64,000 bases of DNA, taken from the NCBI RefSeq assembly GCF_018613855.1, contig NZ_JAGGPK010000017.1, positions 52,255 through 116,254 of the forward strand, read 5' to 3'. The position numbers were made by a program, and so were the translations under genes. Of the stretch, positions 16,809-26,280 are shown in pieces. Numbering within the stretch: the first letter of the stretch is position 1; each line of letters opens with the position of its first letter. The notes under the pieces were generated by a model. That model searched no databases and had not been told where the DNA came from. It saw only the letters and a list, made by a program, of their open reading frames with translations. This stretch comes from Arthrobacter sp. ISL-30 (lineage in GTDB: Bacteria > Actinomycetota > Actinomycetes > Actinomycetales > Micrococcaceae).

Positions 16809-17018
16809 AAATGGGTTGAGGTAACCCGTGAAGACGGCACAAAAGCTGTTTTCGCTTTTGACCACGCAGAACAATACTCAAAGAAGTCATTTCCAACAAT
16901 GAGTGTTTACGGTAATACTGATGGTTCCGAACTTCGGCTAATCACGTGTGATGGCTATGACGCTGTAACCGGTGAGTTCGACGACAACTACGTGGTGTAC
17001 GCAAAGCTGGTTATCTGA
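16809..17018 (+). pseudogene. C-terminal remnant of a class E/F-type sortase
   Basis: After an in-frame TGA (16806-16808) the frame reads to TGA at 17016-17018 and encodes about 69 residues: KWVEVTREDGTKAVFAFDHA, then KKSFPTMSVYGNTDGSELR followed by LITCDGYDAVTGEFDDNYVV and YAKLVI. This is the end of an actinobacterial sortase, with the catalytic Cys in LITC; the active-site Arg normally lies further on and is not evident here. The N-terminal 100 or more residues, including the catalytic His, are absent, and there is no start or ribosome site. The gene is dead. Its presence fits a former sortase/surface-protein locus with the SpaA-like gene at 13774. Confidence 0.78.
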
Positions 17019-17032
17019 ATTCCCTCAGCTTA

Positions 17033-17060
17033 AGGAAACTCAAATATTGGGGGGTTTCCT
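17033..17060. terminator. Hairpin after the sortase remnant
   Basis: AGGAAAC (17033-17039) pairs with GTTTCCT (17054-17060). It lies 15 bases past the sortase stop and is likely its old terminator. Confidence 0.5.
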
Positions 17061-17065
17061 AAAGC

Positions 17066-17110
17066 GTCTGCCGTGAATATCTGTCTGCATGAAAGATGTT
17101 CACGGCAGAC
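17066..17110. repeat. 12-bp inverted repeat
   Basis: GTCTGCCGTGAA (17066-17077) and TTCACGGCAGAC (17099-17110) are perfect inverted copies separated by 21 bases. It lies between the sortase remnant and the end of the minus-strand membrane gene and could terminate transcription from both sides. Confidence 0.55.
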
Positions 17111-17120
17111 GTGCGTTCCA

Positions 17121-17414
17121 CTAAACCTCTAGGCAATGGAATGGCCACGAAGGCTGGCGCCCCAGGGCGAGGCCCTCGGGATCGTTGAATCGCGCTGCAA
17201 GATCGACCAGGAAGACACCAGTTCCAGTGACCAGGAGAACTGTGCCGGCCACGGCGAGCCGTCGCTCGAGCAAGCCCTCCTGGCCGTCAATCCCTCTTCC
17301 CACGCCTCAGTGATGGGCAAGCATCGCCACACCGACAGGCAGCACGATTGTTCCCGCGGCGAGGAACAACAGCTCCACGCTCCATTGAACGGGGTCCGCC
17401 AGCAAAATCTCCAA
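17121..17414 (-). pseudogene. Two-helix membrane protein interrupted by an in-frame TGA
   Basis: One continuous minus-strand frame encodes helix 1 (WSVELLFLAAGTIVLPVGVA), then a TGA at 17309-17307, then RGIDGQEGLLERRLAVAG, helix 2 (AVAGTVLLVTGTGVFLVDLA) and a C-terminus ending FHCLEV at TAG 17123-17121. A TTG at 17414 is a possible start; the frame stays open further up with PPEGSRDPVDGPLEILLADP. Continuity of sensible sequence across the TGA suggests one former gene with a nonsense mutation. Two separate short proteins are possible but lack ribosome sites. It lies directly downstream of the XRE-type regulator on the same strand. Confidence 0.5.
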
Positions 17415-17455
17415 GGGGCCATCGACCGGGTCCCGAGAACCCTCTGGAGGCGTCC

Positions 17456-18341
17456 CTACCGATCGCCACTGTTCATCGTGGCGACCTCCTCGACTTGCTC
17501 CGTCGCCGCCCAGCTTGCGAGCAGCCGCAGGGACTCCTCCGACGTCGAACCGGGCTCGGCGGGATATACCGTCAGTGTGAGGCCTGGGTCCTCTGCAAGC
17601 TGCAGCGCTTCGAACAGAAGCTCGAGGTCGCCCACAACAGGGTGATGGAACTGCTTATTGCCCGAGTAGTGCCGACGCACGTTGTGCGCAGCCCAGCGGA
17701 CTCGGAACTCCTCACTGCGCATCGACAGCTCGCCGACGAGGTCCGCGAGACCCTTGTCGTAGGGGTTACGGCCTGACTCGGTGCGCAAAAGCGCGACGTT
17801 GTTATTTGCAGCGAGATTCCAGTCAGGATAAAACTCGCGGGCCCGGGGATCGAGGAAAATGAACCGCGAGTGGTTCGCAGGCCGCACGGGGTCCTTGAAC
17901 ATCTGGGAGTAGAGCGCGTAGCCCAGCTTGTTCGCGGCGAGGAGGTCCATGCGCCCGTTCCGCACGAATGCGGGAGCGCCTGTGATCGCATCCAGCATGG
18001 CCTGCACACTCGGTCGGATGCGCTGCTTCTGGGGCTTTGCCTGCCTGCTTACGGACGAGACGTTGGCGGCACGGGCGAGGTCGAAGAGATGGTCCCGTTC
18101 GGCGTCGTCGAGCTGGAGCGCACGGGCCAGCGCCTCAAGAACACTCTCGGAAACCCCCGCGAGATTCCCGCGCTCGAGCCGCGTGTAGTTGTCAACGCAC
18201 GCCTGCGAGCATCGCCGCCTCCTCGCGCCGGAGTCCCGGCACGCGGCGAGTGCTGCCGAAGACCGTGAGCCCGGCCTTCTCCGGCGTGATCTTCGCGCGG
18301 CGCGACGAGAGGAACTCCCTCACCTCCATCCGATTGTCCAT
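17456..18341 (-). pseudogene. XRE-family regulator with MmyB-type ligand domain, frameshifted in the HTH
   Basis: From ATG 18341 the frame gives MDNRMEVREFLSSRRAKITP, then RRVPGLRREEAAMLAGV, the start of an XRE helix-turn-helix. At 18196-18200 two bases appear to be missing: the frame shifts and continues in another frame as VDNYTRLERGNLAGVSESVL, followed by the linker and the MmyB-like ligand-binding domain (AFVRNGRMDLLAANKLGYAL, NHSRFIFLDPRAREFYPDW, VGDLELLFEALQLAEDPGLT) to TAG at 17458-17456. All parts of a normal regulator of about 290 residues are present but in two frames. These regulators usually control a divergent neighbour, here the MFS gene at 18496. If the lesion is real, that exporter is deregulated. 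Confidence 0.8.
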
Positions 18342-18387
18342 GGCCTCAACGCTACACAGGCGGGGCGGGGCGTGGGAGGTACTGCCA

Positions 18388-18397
18388 TTACCAGTAA
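18388..18397. promoter_or_regulatory. Palindrome TTACCAGTAA, possible operator
   Basis: A 10-base near-palindrome (TTAC-CA-GTAA) lies in the 154-base divergent region between the XRE-type regulator and the MFS gene, about 100 bases before the MFS start. It is a plausible site for the regulator but is short and unsupported by a second copy. Confidence 0.35.
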
Positions 18398-18495
18398 CAA
18401 CAGTGCACTCGCTGCTCTCCGCGAACGGCAGTTGTATGTATATCGACCCCGGCTAGCAGACTGCGCCAATCTACCCAGAAGAAATAGGCGGAACC

Positions 18496-19701
18496 ATGAC
18501 CCTTATACCGAAGGCCCCGGCTCGACCCCTGGCCATGACCACCGGGCTCACGCTCCTGTTCGCCGTCGCCGGGGGCGCCGCCGTCGGCAATCTGTACTGG
18601 GCGCAACCGCTGCTCGACGCGATCGCGGGCGATCTTCACGCCACCACAGCGACGGCGGGCTGGCTCGTCACGGCAACCCAGCTCGGCTACGCGGCGGGCA
18701 TCCTGCTCATCGTGCCGCTTGGCGACGTTCTCGACAGGCGGCGGCTCGTCGTCGTCCTGATGCTCGCCTCCGCCGCGGCACTGGTGCTGTGCGCCCTCGC
18801 GCCGTCGATGGTGTTCCTTCTCATCGCGGTGACCCTCCTGGGCGTCACGACGGTGGCGGGGCAGATCCTCACGCCGCTTGCCGGAGACCTCGCCGACGAC
18901 GGGCGTCGCGGACGCGTCTTGGGTACCGTCGTCGCCGGCATCCTTATAGGAATCCTCGCGTCGCGAACAGTGAGCGGCCTCATTGCCGCCGCAGGCGGAT
19001 GGCGGGCCGTGTACCTGGTGGCCGCGGCCGGCGTCGTCGTCCTCGCAGCGTTGCTGTGGCGCAAGCTCCCGCCGCTCGCGCCCAAGACACGCGTCCCGTA
19101 CCCCGAGCTTCTCGCGTCGGTTGGGGCCGTCGTGGTGAAGGAGCGTGCCGTACGCTGGACGCTCGCGCTGTCCTCGACAGGCTTTGCGGTGTTCACCCTG
19201 TTCTGGACCGCGCTCACGTTTCTGCTCGCCGGGCCCCCGTTCCACTACCCAGTCGAGGTGATCGGGCTGTTCGGGCTCGTGGGCATCGCGGGAGCCGTGA
19301 CTGTTCAGCGCGCCGGACGACTGCACGACCGCGGCTGGTCCCTCCCGGCAACGGGCATAGCGTGGGGACTCGCCGTTGCATCATTCGTTCTGTCGATCTT
19401 CGCGGGGAGCGCCGTGGTGCTGCTCATCGCCGTCGTCTTCGTTCTGGACGTCGCGCTCCAAGGGCAGAACGTGCTCAACCAGACCCGGATGCTCTCGATC
19501 TCTCACGAGGCGCGCAGCCGTCTCAACACCGTGTACGTTACGACCAACTTCATCGGCGGGGCGATCGGCTCGGCCGCCGCGGCGCTGCTCTGGAACGCGG
19601 GCGGCTGGACCGCAGTGTCCCTGGCGGGCGCCGCGTTGAGCTGCTTCGCCCTCATCGTATGGGCGCTCGGGCGACGCGGACCGCTGGCGGGCGGCCGCTG
19701 A
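18496..19701 (+). CDS. MFS transporter, DHA1-type efflux
   Basis: A 401-residue major facilitator with 12 predicted helices. Helix 1 ends in GNLYWAQPLLDAIAGDL, a pattern common to DHA1 sugar/drug exporters, and GDVLDRRRLVVVLML forms the loop 2-3 signature. The second half contains QNVLNQTRMLSISHEARSRL and TNFIGGAIGSAAAALLW, typical of this group. GGCGGAACC precedes ATG 18496. It is divergent from the broken XRE/MmyB-type regulator, an arrangement typical of small efflux cassettes. Substrate unknown. Confidence 0.88.
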   Translation: MTLIPKAPARPLAMTTGLTLLFAVAGGAAVGNLYWAQPLLDAIAGDLHATTATAGWLVTATQLGYAAGILLIVPLGDVLDRRRLVVVLMLASAAALVLCALAPSMVFLLIAVTLLGVTTVAGQILTPLAGDLADDGRRGRVLGTVVAGILIGILASRTVSGLIAAAGGWRAVYLVAAAGVVVLAALLWRKLPPLAPKTRVPYPELLASVGAVVVKERAVRWTLALSSTGFAVFTLFWTALTFLLAGPPFHYPVEVIGLFGLVGIAGAVTVQRAGRLHDRGWSLPATGIAWGLAVASFVLSIFAGSAVVLLIAVVFVLDVALQGQNVLNQTRMLSISHEARSRLNTVYVTTNFIGGAIGSAAAALLWNAGGWTAVSLAGAALSCFALIVWALGRRGPLAGGR

Positions 19702-19732
19702 CCGCATTCGTCATTGGCCCTACCTGGGTCCA

Positions 19733-20758
19733 CTATCCCTTCGGCGCCCCCGCCGTCGACCCTCTTACCACCAGCTCGGTCCCCAGCTCGATCCGCTGCG
19801 GCAGCTCCTCGTCCCCCTCCAGATGCCGAAGTAGGGCCCGTGTCGCCGTCTCGGCCATCTGCACCACCGGCTGGCGGATCGTCGTCAATGGCGGCTCGAC
19901 CCATTCAGCAGCCGGGATGTCGTCAAAGCCAATAACCGACAAATCATCAGGAACACGAAGGCCGGCAGCCCGCGCAGCCCGATAGGCCCCGAGCGCCTGA
20001 TCATCATTGCCCGTGAAAATCGCCGTCGGCGGCTCAGTCAGCGACAGAAGCTGTCGCGTCCCGGCCTCGCCGGCCTCAGTCGAGAAATCGCCCGGCACCA
20101 TCAGGGCAGAATCCATCCGAATCCCGGCACGCCGCAACGCCGCGAGGTACCCGTCCTCGCGGGCACTGCTGCACTGCAGGTCCTCGCGGCCGCCGATCAT
20201 CCCGATCCGCTTATGCCCCAACTGCAGCAAATGCTCCGTGGCCGAATACGCGCCCTCCCAGTTCGCCGCGCCCACCGTCATCAAGTCCGGCCCCGGCTGC
20301 CCCACCGGATCAATCAGCACCACCGGAATCCCCAGCGACCGGATCCGACGAATCTGCTTGGGATCCAGCTCGTACACCGCCAAGATCAGCCCGTCCGACT
20401 TCCGCTCCGCCAGGTTCGCCAGCCACGGCCGGATCCGCGAGCCGTCCAGTGACAGGCTGCTCACCACCGTGCCGTACCCGGCTTCCTGCGCCACGCGTTC
20501 AACGCCCTCGATGATTTCCAGCGCCCACTCGGAACCCAGGCCCGGGAACACGAGGTCAATCAGGCCAGCCTTCTTGCTCCGCTTGGCTGGCCGACGGGCA
20601 TAGTCACGCCGGGCAATGATCTCCTCCACCCGGGCACGGGTCTCCGCGGCAACATGGGCATGCCCGTTGAGCACCTTGGAAACGGTGGGCACGGACACGC
20701 CCGCCTCGAGGGCGATCTCACTAATCGTGGCCCGACCTGCATCCTGTTTGCTAACCAT
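19733..20758 (-). CDS. LacI-family regulator of the GH3 / DUF6807 locus
   Basis: A 341-residue repressor. Residues 10-60 form the HTH and hinge (TISEIALEAGVSVPTVSKVL, NGHAHVAAETRARVEEI); the rest is a periplasmic-binding fold (VVLIDPVGQPGPDL, HLLQLGHKRIGMIGGREDL, IFTGNDDQALGAYRAAR, VIGFDDIPAAEWVEPPLTTI). It is the last gene of a minus-strand unit 23698-19733 and follows the cupin gene by 31 bases. It probably responds to a sugar released by the locus and is the best local candidate for binding the operators near 23880. The matching operator at 44301 suggests it may also control the GH42 operon. Confidence 0.92.
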   Translation of the reverse strand: MVSKQDAGRATISEIALEAGVSVPTVSKVLNGHAHVAAETRARVEEIIARRDYARRPAKRSKKAGLIDLVFPGLGSEWALEIIEGVERVAQEAGYGTVVSSLSLDGSRIRPWLANLAERKSDGLILAVYELDPKQIRRIRSLGIPVVLIDPVGQPGPDLMTVGAANWEGAYSATEHLLQLGHKRIGMIGGREDLQCSSAREDGYLAALRRAGIRMDSALMVPGDFSTEAGEAGTRQLLSLTEPPTAIFTGNDDQALGAYRAARAAGLRVPDDLSVIGFDDIPAAEWVEPPLTTIRQPVVQMAETATRALLRHLEGDEELPQRIELGTELVVRGSTAGAPKG

Positions 20759-20789
20759 GGAACCCGTCCTCCCAGCCGAGGACCCAGCC

Positions 20790-21551
20790 TCAGCTCTGAC
20801 CGTTTTCGGAAAGTTCCCACGTCTGGATCCGGCCGCACATGCCGTAGATCCTGCGGGTTTTCCGTCTGCCTATCGTAATCCGCGCATCCTGGAGATAGAA
20901 ACTTTCTTCGGATTCCAGAGAACTCAGCTGGCGACGAGTCACCTCCGCCTGCAGCTCTGCACCGTCTGCCAGAATGCCCGACCAAGCGCCTGTCTTATCC
21001 CCCACCAGCCTGGCCGCCGCCGCGTGGAACCCGGCCAACGCCGTCGGGCCTTCAGCCAGCACTGCCTCCTTCAGGGCAAAGTATCCCTCCAACGCCAAAT
21101 CACGACGACGGCGCGCGGCCGCCTCGGCGGCCAGGTTACCGCCGTCGGCGTCCTTGGAGGGAAGCTCCGCGGCGCTGCGGTACGACTCTGCGTCCACCAG
21201 GTGCTCCGGCGGGAAAGTCATCACGGCGTCGCCGTGCTCCGGCAGGCCGGCGTTCTGCATGACCACTAGAACCTTGAGGTCGCCGGAATCGTTGATGGCG
21301 CGATGCACCGTGCCGGGGGTGAACCACAGCACCACGCCGGGGGTCAGCTCGGTGGAAGTGAAGCCGCGCGAATCCAGGGTCTCCAGCCTGCCCGAGCCTT
21401 CGAGCACCACATACGCCTCGGTGGAGGCTGTGTGCATGTGCGGCGTGCCTCCGGCGTTGCCGTCGCCGCCCGGCCAGCTGTAGATGCTGACTTCGGACAG
21501 GCCTGTAGCTCCCGGAAACGACGTGACCCCTGGGAAGGAGGTGCTGGCCAT
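20790..21551 (-). CDS. Cupin-domain protein of the glycoside locus
   Basis: A 253-residue protein. The N-terminal half is a single cupin: SIYSWPGGDGNAGGTPHMHT with the metal-binding HMH and Glu (TEAYVVLEGSG), then GVVLWFTPGTVHRAINDSGD with the second His. The C-terminal half is helical and Arg/Glu-rich (EAAARRRRDLALEGYFALKE). ATG 21551 gives MASTSFPGV; the alternative GTG at 21557 overlaps the DUF6807 stop as GTGA, so the genes are coupled either way. Cupins in such operons often act as sugar isomerases, epimerases or sensors; the reaction here is unknown. Confidence 0.8.
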   Translation of the reverse strand: MASTSFPGVTSFPGATGLSEVSIYSWPGGDGNAGGTPHMHTASTEAYVVLEGSGRLETLDSRGFTSTELTPGVVLWFTPGTVHRAINDSGDLKVLVVMQNAGLPEHGDAVMTFPPEHLVDAESYRSAAELPSKDADGGNLAAEAAARRRRDLALEGYFALKEAVLAEGPTALAGFHAAAARLVGDKTGAWSGILADGAELQAEVTRRQLSSLESEESFYLQDARITIGRRKTRRIYGMCGRIQTWELSENGQS

Positions 21552-21553
21552 AC

Positions 21554-22555
21554 TCACGTCCAGCTTTCCAGCGCAGCCTGTGCTTGCGCGGCGAGGCCTG
21601 CCGCGCGGGTGGCATCCACGGCGCCGTCGGCGATCACCACGGCATAGCGGTACTTCAGCGGCGATCCCTCGCGTAACGGCACTTCCGCGCTGAAGAACGG
21701 GGCCGAGCCCAGGCACGCGAACATCGATGAGCGGGCAAACCACTGGTTGGGCGCGCCCGCATTGGCGGGATCCTCCACGAACGTAATGGTGGAGGAGCGG
21801 CAGGTCACGTCGTGCTTGCCGGTGAAGGAGATCCACGACGTGCGGGTGCCCATGAACTCGTCCCCGCCGGTGCCTTCTGAGGAGCGGAACTCGCCTCCTG
21901 TGAACGAGCGCGGGCCACGCCAGAACAATCCGCCGTAGCCGGCGTTGTCGCGGCCCTCGGTGGTGGGGCTGCCGATGAGGATTTCCTCGCCTGAGATGTT
22001 GGTCATCTCGGTCTCGAACAGGATGGCGTAGGCGGTCGGCTGGTCAGCGCCGTCCTGGCCTGAGCCGTCCTGATCAACCGCGTCCAGGTCCACCCCGTCA
22101 AGCAGCTGAATGTTGAAGCGGCGGTTTTCCCCGATAACCGGCTCGCCGTTTTGGCCGGACCAGTACAGGGATTCCGACGCGGTGATCCCGGCACCGGATT
22201 CGTCGATCGCCGTGAATGCCTCATGAGTCATGGCGCCGTTGTTGTCCAAGTTGGCGTACTCGGTGGCGCTCGTGTAGGTGGCTCCACCCCAGAAGTTGTG
22301 CTTGCCCACGTTGGGCAGGGCCCAGGACAGGCCCTTGTGCCAGACGTGGTCCCACGGCCGGGAGATGGTGACCTCGTCGCCTTCGAGGGTGGTGAGCGGA
22401 TGGAAGAACGGCCGCGGGCTCTCGTATTGGTCGTCCGTGGGTTTGTAGGTGTAGGTGGCGATGTGCTGGCCGTTGGCCGTGAAGGTGAGGGCGGCGCCGT
22501 CGTCGGAAAAGCTGAGCTGGCTGGTCGCGGTGCTGGTAACTGTGGGGTTGGTCAT
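21554..22555 (-). CDS. DUF6807 (PmoA-like) protein
   Basis: A 333-residue beta-rich protein with the family's conserved blocks: DQYESPRPFFHPLTTLEGDE, SRPWDHVWHKGLSWALPNV, NFWGGATY, and in the C-terminal half NAGYGGLFWRGPRSFTGG and TSWISFTGKHD. The name PmoA-like comes from annotation of related sequences, not from methane oxidation. The family is regularly found with Gfo/Idh/MocA oxidoreductases and binding-protein transport genes, and its fold resembles galactose mutarotase-like lyases or hydrolases; a role on oxidised glycosides is inferred. It follows the oxidoreductase gene by 36 bases. Confidence 0.85.
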   Translation of the reverse strand: MTNPTVTSTATSQLSFSDDGAALTFTANGQHIATYTYKPTDDQYESPRPFFHPLTTLEGDEVTISRPWDHVWHKGLSWALPNVGKHNFWGGATYTSATEYANLDNNGAMTHEAFTAIDESGAGITASESLYWSGQNGEPVIGENRRFNIQLLDGVDLDAVDQDGSGQDGADQPTAYAILFETEMTNISGEEILIGSPTTEGRDNAGYGGLFWRGPRSFTGGEFRSSEGTGGDEFMGTRTSWISFTGKHDVTCRSSTITFVEDPANAGAPNQWFARSSMFACLGSAPFFSAEVPLREGSPLKYRYAVVIADGAVDATRAAGLAAQAQAALESWT

Positions 22556-22591
22556 GAAAAGTCTCCTGGCGAAAGTCGTAAGTCGGTGGGG

Positions 22592-23698
22592 TCAGACGCG
22601 GGCAGTGTCGGCGAGCATGCGGGTGCCCAAACCGTCCCCATCCATGCCGCCGTAGAAGGGGTGGCCAGGAATGATCTCTCCGCGGCGCACGCTCTGGCCT
22701 GTGAAGGCGGAGGCGTAAATGGCGGCAGCGAGCTCAAGGGTCTGGCGGGCGGAGTCCGCATCGGCTGGGAGCGGGCGTCCGGCGTCGAGCGCGTCATACA
22801 TGGCAAGGAACTGGGCTGAGTGGCCGCTGCCGCGGTCCAGCGGCTGGCCGGTCCAAGCGTCCTTGACCTGGTCCTCATTGCCGGGGGCGCCTGTGATGGT
22901 CCAGTTGTCCGTGTTGTAGCCGTAGAGGTGGCTGAGTTCCACCGTGGCGAATTCGCAGTCGATGCGGATGTCCGAGGTTTCGCGTGGTGAGAGCAGCGAG
23001 TTGATGATGGTGGCCACGGCGCCGTTTTCGAAGCGAACCAGCGCGGCGGAGAGGTCCTCGGTGGAGGTGGCGCGGGCCTGGCGGGAGGCGATGGCGGTGA
23101 CCTCTTCCCACGGTCCCATCAGGTGCAGGAGGAGATCGAACTGGTGGATGCCGTGGCCCATGGTGGGTCCGCCGCCTTCAGCGTTCCAGGTGCCGCGCCA
23201 CGGCAGGTCCCAGTAGCTGTCCGGGCGGTACCAGAGTGTGTCGCAGCGGGCGACGAGCGGACGGCCGAATTCGGTGCCGCCGATCAGCGTCCGGGCTGCG
23301 GCGGAGGCATCGCCGAAGCGGTGCTGGAAGACGCAGGAGAACTGGGCTCCGCCCTTGGCCTGGGCCTTGTCGAGGCGGTCGAAGTCGGCGAGGCTCAGCG
23401 CCGGGGGCTTCTCGGAGAGGACGTGGACGCCGGCTTCCAGGCATTCGATGGCCTGGTCAATGTGCATCATGGGCGGGGTGCAGAGGTGCACGATGTCCGG
23501 CTTGGCCTCGCCCAGCAGTTCGGTGAGCGTCTGATAGCGGCCGGCAATGCCGTGCTGGTCGCAGAAGGCGTCCAGTCTTGCGGCGTCCACGTCGCAGGCT
23601 GCCACCAGCTCCGCGCGGTTCTCTGTCCGGGCCAGGTTGTCCGCGTGCACCGCCGCGATTCCGCCCGTCCCAACGATGGCCACTTTGTACGTCCGCAT
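22592..23698 (-). CDS. Gfo/Idh/MocA-family oxidoreductase
   Basis: A 368-residue NAD(P)-dependent dehydrogenase. The Rossmann start is VAIVGTGGIAAVHADNLART; DIVHLCTPPMMHIDQAIECL and HVLSEKPPALSLADFDRL give the EKP motif whose Lys is catalytic. The C-terminal domain contains GGGPTMGHGIHQFDLLLHLM with the usual H-D pair. Such enzymes oxidise sugar or cyclitol hydroxyls, often at C3 of a glycoside. It is the first gene of the minus-strand unit and is divergent from the GH3 gene with a 227-base control region between. Confidence 0.9.
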   Translation of the reverse strand: MRTYKVAIVGTGGIAAVHADNLARTENRAELVAACDVDAARLDAFCDQHGIAGRYQTLTELLGEAKPDIVHLCTPPMMHIDQAIECLEAGVHVLSEKPPALSLADFDRLDKAQAKGGAQFSCVFQHRFGDASAAARTLIGGTEFGRPLVARCDTLWYRPDSYWDLPWRGTWNAEGGGPTMGHGIHQFDLLLHLMGPWEEVTAIASRQARATSTEDLSAALVRFENGAVATIINSLLSPRETSDIRIDCEFATVELSHLYGYNTDNWTITGAPGNEDQVKDAWTGQPLDRGSGHSAQFLAMYDALDAGRPLPADADSARQTLELAAAIYASAFTGQSVRRGEIIPGHPFYGGMDGDGLGTRMLADTARV

Positions 23699-23878
23699 CT
23701 GAACTCTCTCCGTCTTTGCAGTGAATCGGCTGGCTGGTTTCGGTTTTGCGTCCGAAACTTTCTAAGTTGTCCACGAACTTTCTGTGGCTCTTGCGGGGCG
23801 TTTTTCCCGCGTCCCGTCAACGGTAGAAATCTTATCGCCGCTAAGTCAAGGGTTTCTGAGTCTAGAAAGTAAATATAA

Positions 23879-23901
23879 GTTTCTGATAGTTTCTAAGAAA
23901 C
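23879..23901. promoter_or_regulatory. LacI-type operator upstream of GH3 gene
   Basis: The site begins GTTTCTGATAGTT and ends AAGAAAC; its last 13 bases (23889-23901) form the near-palindrome GTTTCT-A-AGAAAC. Similar half-sites lie nearby (GGTTTCTGAGTCTAGAAAGT at 23850-23869 and GAAACTTTCTAAG at 23754-23766). The region lies between divergent Gfo/Idh/MocA and GH3 genes. A nearly identical sequence occurs at 44301-44322. Confidence 0.65.
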
Positions 23902-23925
23902 GTACTGCAGACCTAGGAGACGCCC

Positions 23926-26280
23926 GTGACTAGCGGAGCCGCTGAACAGCAAGCCCTCCCCCGCCTGGCTGGCGATGACGTCGTCGAACGCCTTGTGAGT
24001 GAGATGACGCTCGAGGAGAAGCTGGCCCAGCTGGTGGGCGTTTGGGTCAATGCCTCCATCGACGGCGACTCCGTGGCGCCGCTGCAGAACGAGATGGCCA
24101 GCGACAACCGTTCGTGGGAAGAGGTGATCTCCAACGGCCTGGGCCAGATCACGCGCATGTACGGCACCAATCCCCTCGAGCCGCTGGAGGGGGCGCGCCG
24201 GCTGCAGAGTGCGCAGGAACAGATCATGGCCGCCTCGCGCTTCGGCATTCCTGCGCAGGTTCATGAGGAATGCCTCGCCGGGCTCGCCGCCTGGAAGGCC
24301 ACGGCGTTCCCCGTGCCGCTGGCATGGGGTGCGACTTTTAACCCTGCGCTTGTCCGGCGCATGGCTGGGGTGATCGGCGAGCAGATGCGATCCTTGGGAA
24401 TTCACCAGGGCCTGGCTCCCGTGCTGGATGTGGTGCGCGACCTGCGCTGGGGCCGGGTGGAGGAAACTATCGGCGAGGATCCGTACCTGGTGGGAACCGT
24501 TGCCACTGCCTACGTTCAGGGCCTCGAGGAAGCCGGGATTGTGGCCACGCTCAAGCACTTCGTGGGCTACTCCGCGTCGCAGGCCGGCCGCAATCACGCG
24601 CCCGTTTCCATGGGTCCGCGCGAGCTCGCCGACGTGATGCTTCCCCCCTTTGAGATGGCGGTGCGGCACGGCGGAGTCCGTTCGGTGATGCATGCGTATA
24701 CCGACGTCGACGGCGTTCCGGCGGCGGCCAATCGCGAACTGCTTACTGGGCTGCTTCGGGAGAAGTGGGGCTTTGAGGGGACCGTGGTGGCCGACTACTT
24801 TGGCGTGGCGTTCCTGAACGTCATGCACGGGGTGGCTGCCGATCTGGGCGACGCAGCAGTCCTGGCTTTGTCGGCTGGAGTGGATGTTGAGTTGCCTTCT
24901 GTGAACGCCTTTGGGCGGCCGCTGCTAGAGAAGATCCGTTCGGGTGAGCTGGATGAGTCGGTTGTTGATATCGCCCTACGGCGGGTGCTTCTTCAGAAGG
25001 AGCAGTTAGGGTTGTTGTTCTCCGACTTTGATCCGGCGCCGTCTGTCCTTGCTGCTGGATCTGTTGACGTGGATCCTGTGGAGAACCGTGAACTTGCCCG
25101 CGAGATCGCCGCGCAGTCGCTGGTGCTGTTGAACAACAGGATGTACGACGGCGGGCCGGCTCTTCCGCTGTCGGCTTCCGGTCCTGGTTCCATTGGCGTG
25201 GTCGGTCCACTGGCCCAAGACCCGTTCGCGATGCTGGGATGCTACTCATTCGATGCGCACGTGGGCGTCTCCCATCCTGACGTTCCGATGGGCATCCGGA
25301 TTCCAACGGTGGCCCAAGTTGCTTCCGAACGCTTCCGTGATGTGCGGAGTGCGGCGACCGGAAACTGCGAGGCCATCATCGAGGAGCAGATCGCTGAAGC
25401 CTGCAGCATCGCCGCGTCTTTCGAGAACTGCGTGATTGTGGTGGGTGACAATGCCGGCCTCTTCGGCCGCGGCACTTCCGGTGAGGGCAATGACGCGGCC
25501 GACCTCCAACTACCCGGCGACCAGCACCGGATGCTGGACCAAATCCTCACCGCAGCGTCCGCAGCCCAGACGCGTACCGTCCTCGTAGTTCTGGCCGGAC
25601 GTCCTTACGCCCTGGGTGACTTCGCCGAACGTGCCGACGCCATTGTCCAGGGTTTCTTCCCGGGCGAAGAAGGTGCTGAAGCGTTGTGGGATGTGCTGAC
25701 CGGCGTCGTCAATCCTTCCGGCAAGCTGCCGGTCTCCATCCCCCGGACCCCAGGCGGACAACCGGGCACCTACCTGCACAGCAGGCTGGCTGGCCAGTCC
25801 GGCGTCAGCTCCCTGGACCCGTCGCCGCTATACGGCTTCGGGCATGGGCTGTCCTACACGTCGTTCGAATTCTCGGACCATTCCCTCAGCGGGCCCACAA
25901 TGTCGACATCGGACGCGGTCACCGTAAGCTGCACCGTGACGAACAGCGGCTCGGTAGGCGGTGCGGAGGTGGTGCAGTTGTACCTGGAGGATCCGGTGGC
26001 CGAAGTTGTCCGCCCAGTGCGGGAGCTGATCGGCTACGCCCGAGTAGAGCTGGCCGCCAGCGCATCGGCGAGGGTGGAGTTCACCGTCCACGCAGACCAC
26101 ACGTCCTTCACCGGTGTGGACCTTGAACGCTTAGTCACCCCAGGCCTAGTCAAGCTGCACGTGTCAACTTCGAGTACCGAAGACGTGCACACCCACGAGC
26201 TGATCCTTCATGGCGAGCGGCGCGTGGTGGGCTACGAGCGGGAGATGCTGACGCCGGTGACGGTGACCCCCCTGCCCTAG
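23926..26280 (+). CDS. GH3 beta-glucosidase / beta-xylosidase
   Basis: A 784-residue glycoside hydrolase family 3 enzyme. Residues 20-310 form the TIM-barrel domain with [17 protein letters not shown] (substrate-binding Lys210-His211) and the nucleophile Asp290 in [10 protein letters not shown]. The alpha/beta sandwich follows ([20 protein letters not shown]), and residues 650-760 are the fibronectin III-like domain ([20 protein letters not shown]). No signal peptide is seen, so it acts on imported oligosaccharides. The start is GTG 23926, with TAGGAGA ten bases upstream. It probably supplies sugar for the divergent oxidoreductase operon. Aglycone and linkage are not predictable. Confidence 0.92.
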   Translation: MTSGAAEQQALPRLAGDDVVERLVSEMTLEEKLAQLVGVWVNASIDGDSVAPLQNEMASDNRSWEEVISNGLGQITRMYGTNPLEPLEGARRLQSAQEQIMAASRFGIPAQVHEECLAGLAAWKATAFPVPLAWGATFNPALVRRMAGVIGEQMRSLGIHQGLAPVLDVVRDLRWGRVEETIGEDPYLVGTVATAYVQGLEEAGIVATLKHFVGYSASQAGRNHAPVSMGPRELADVMLPPFEMAVRHGGVRSVMHAYTDVDGVPAAANRELLTGLLREKWGFEGTVVADYFGVAFLNVMHGVAADLGDAAVLALSAGVDVELPSVNAFGRPLLEKIRSGELDESVVDIALRRVLLQKEQLGLLFSDFDPAPSVLAAGSVDVDPVENRELAREIAAQSLVLLNNRMYDGGPALPLSASGPGSIGVVGPLAQDPFAMLGCYSFDAHVGVSHPDVPMGIRIPTVAQVASERFRDVRSAATGNCEAIIEEQIAEACSIAASFENCVIVVGDNAGLFGRGTSGEGNDAADLQLPGDQHRMLDQILTAASAAQTRTVLVVLAGRPYALGDFAERADAIVQGFFPGEEGAEALWDVLTGVVNPSGKLPVSIPRTPGGQPGTYLHSRLAGQSGVSSLDPSPLYGFGHGLSYTSFEFSDHSLSGPTMSTSDAVTVSCTVTNSGSVGGAEVVQLYLEDPVAEVVRPVRELIGYARVELAASASARVEFTVHADHTSFTGVDLERLVTPGLVKLHVSTSSTEDVHTHELILHGERRVVGYEREMLTPVTVTPLP

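Noticed and set aside
17136..17776. Plus-strand frames overlapping the XRE-type regulator
   Set aside because: They lie opposite a recognisable MmyB-type ligand domain and have no motifs of their own.
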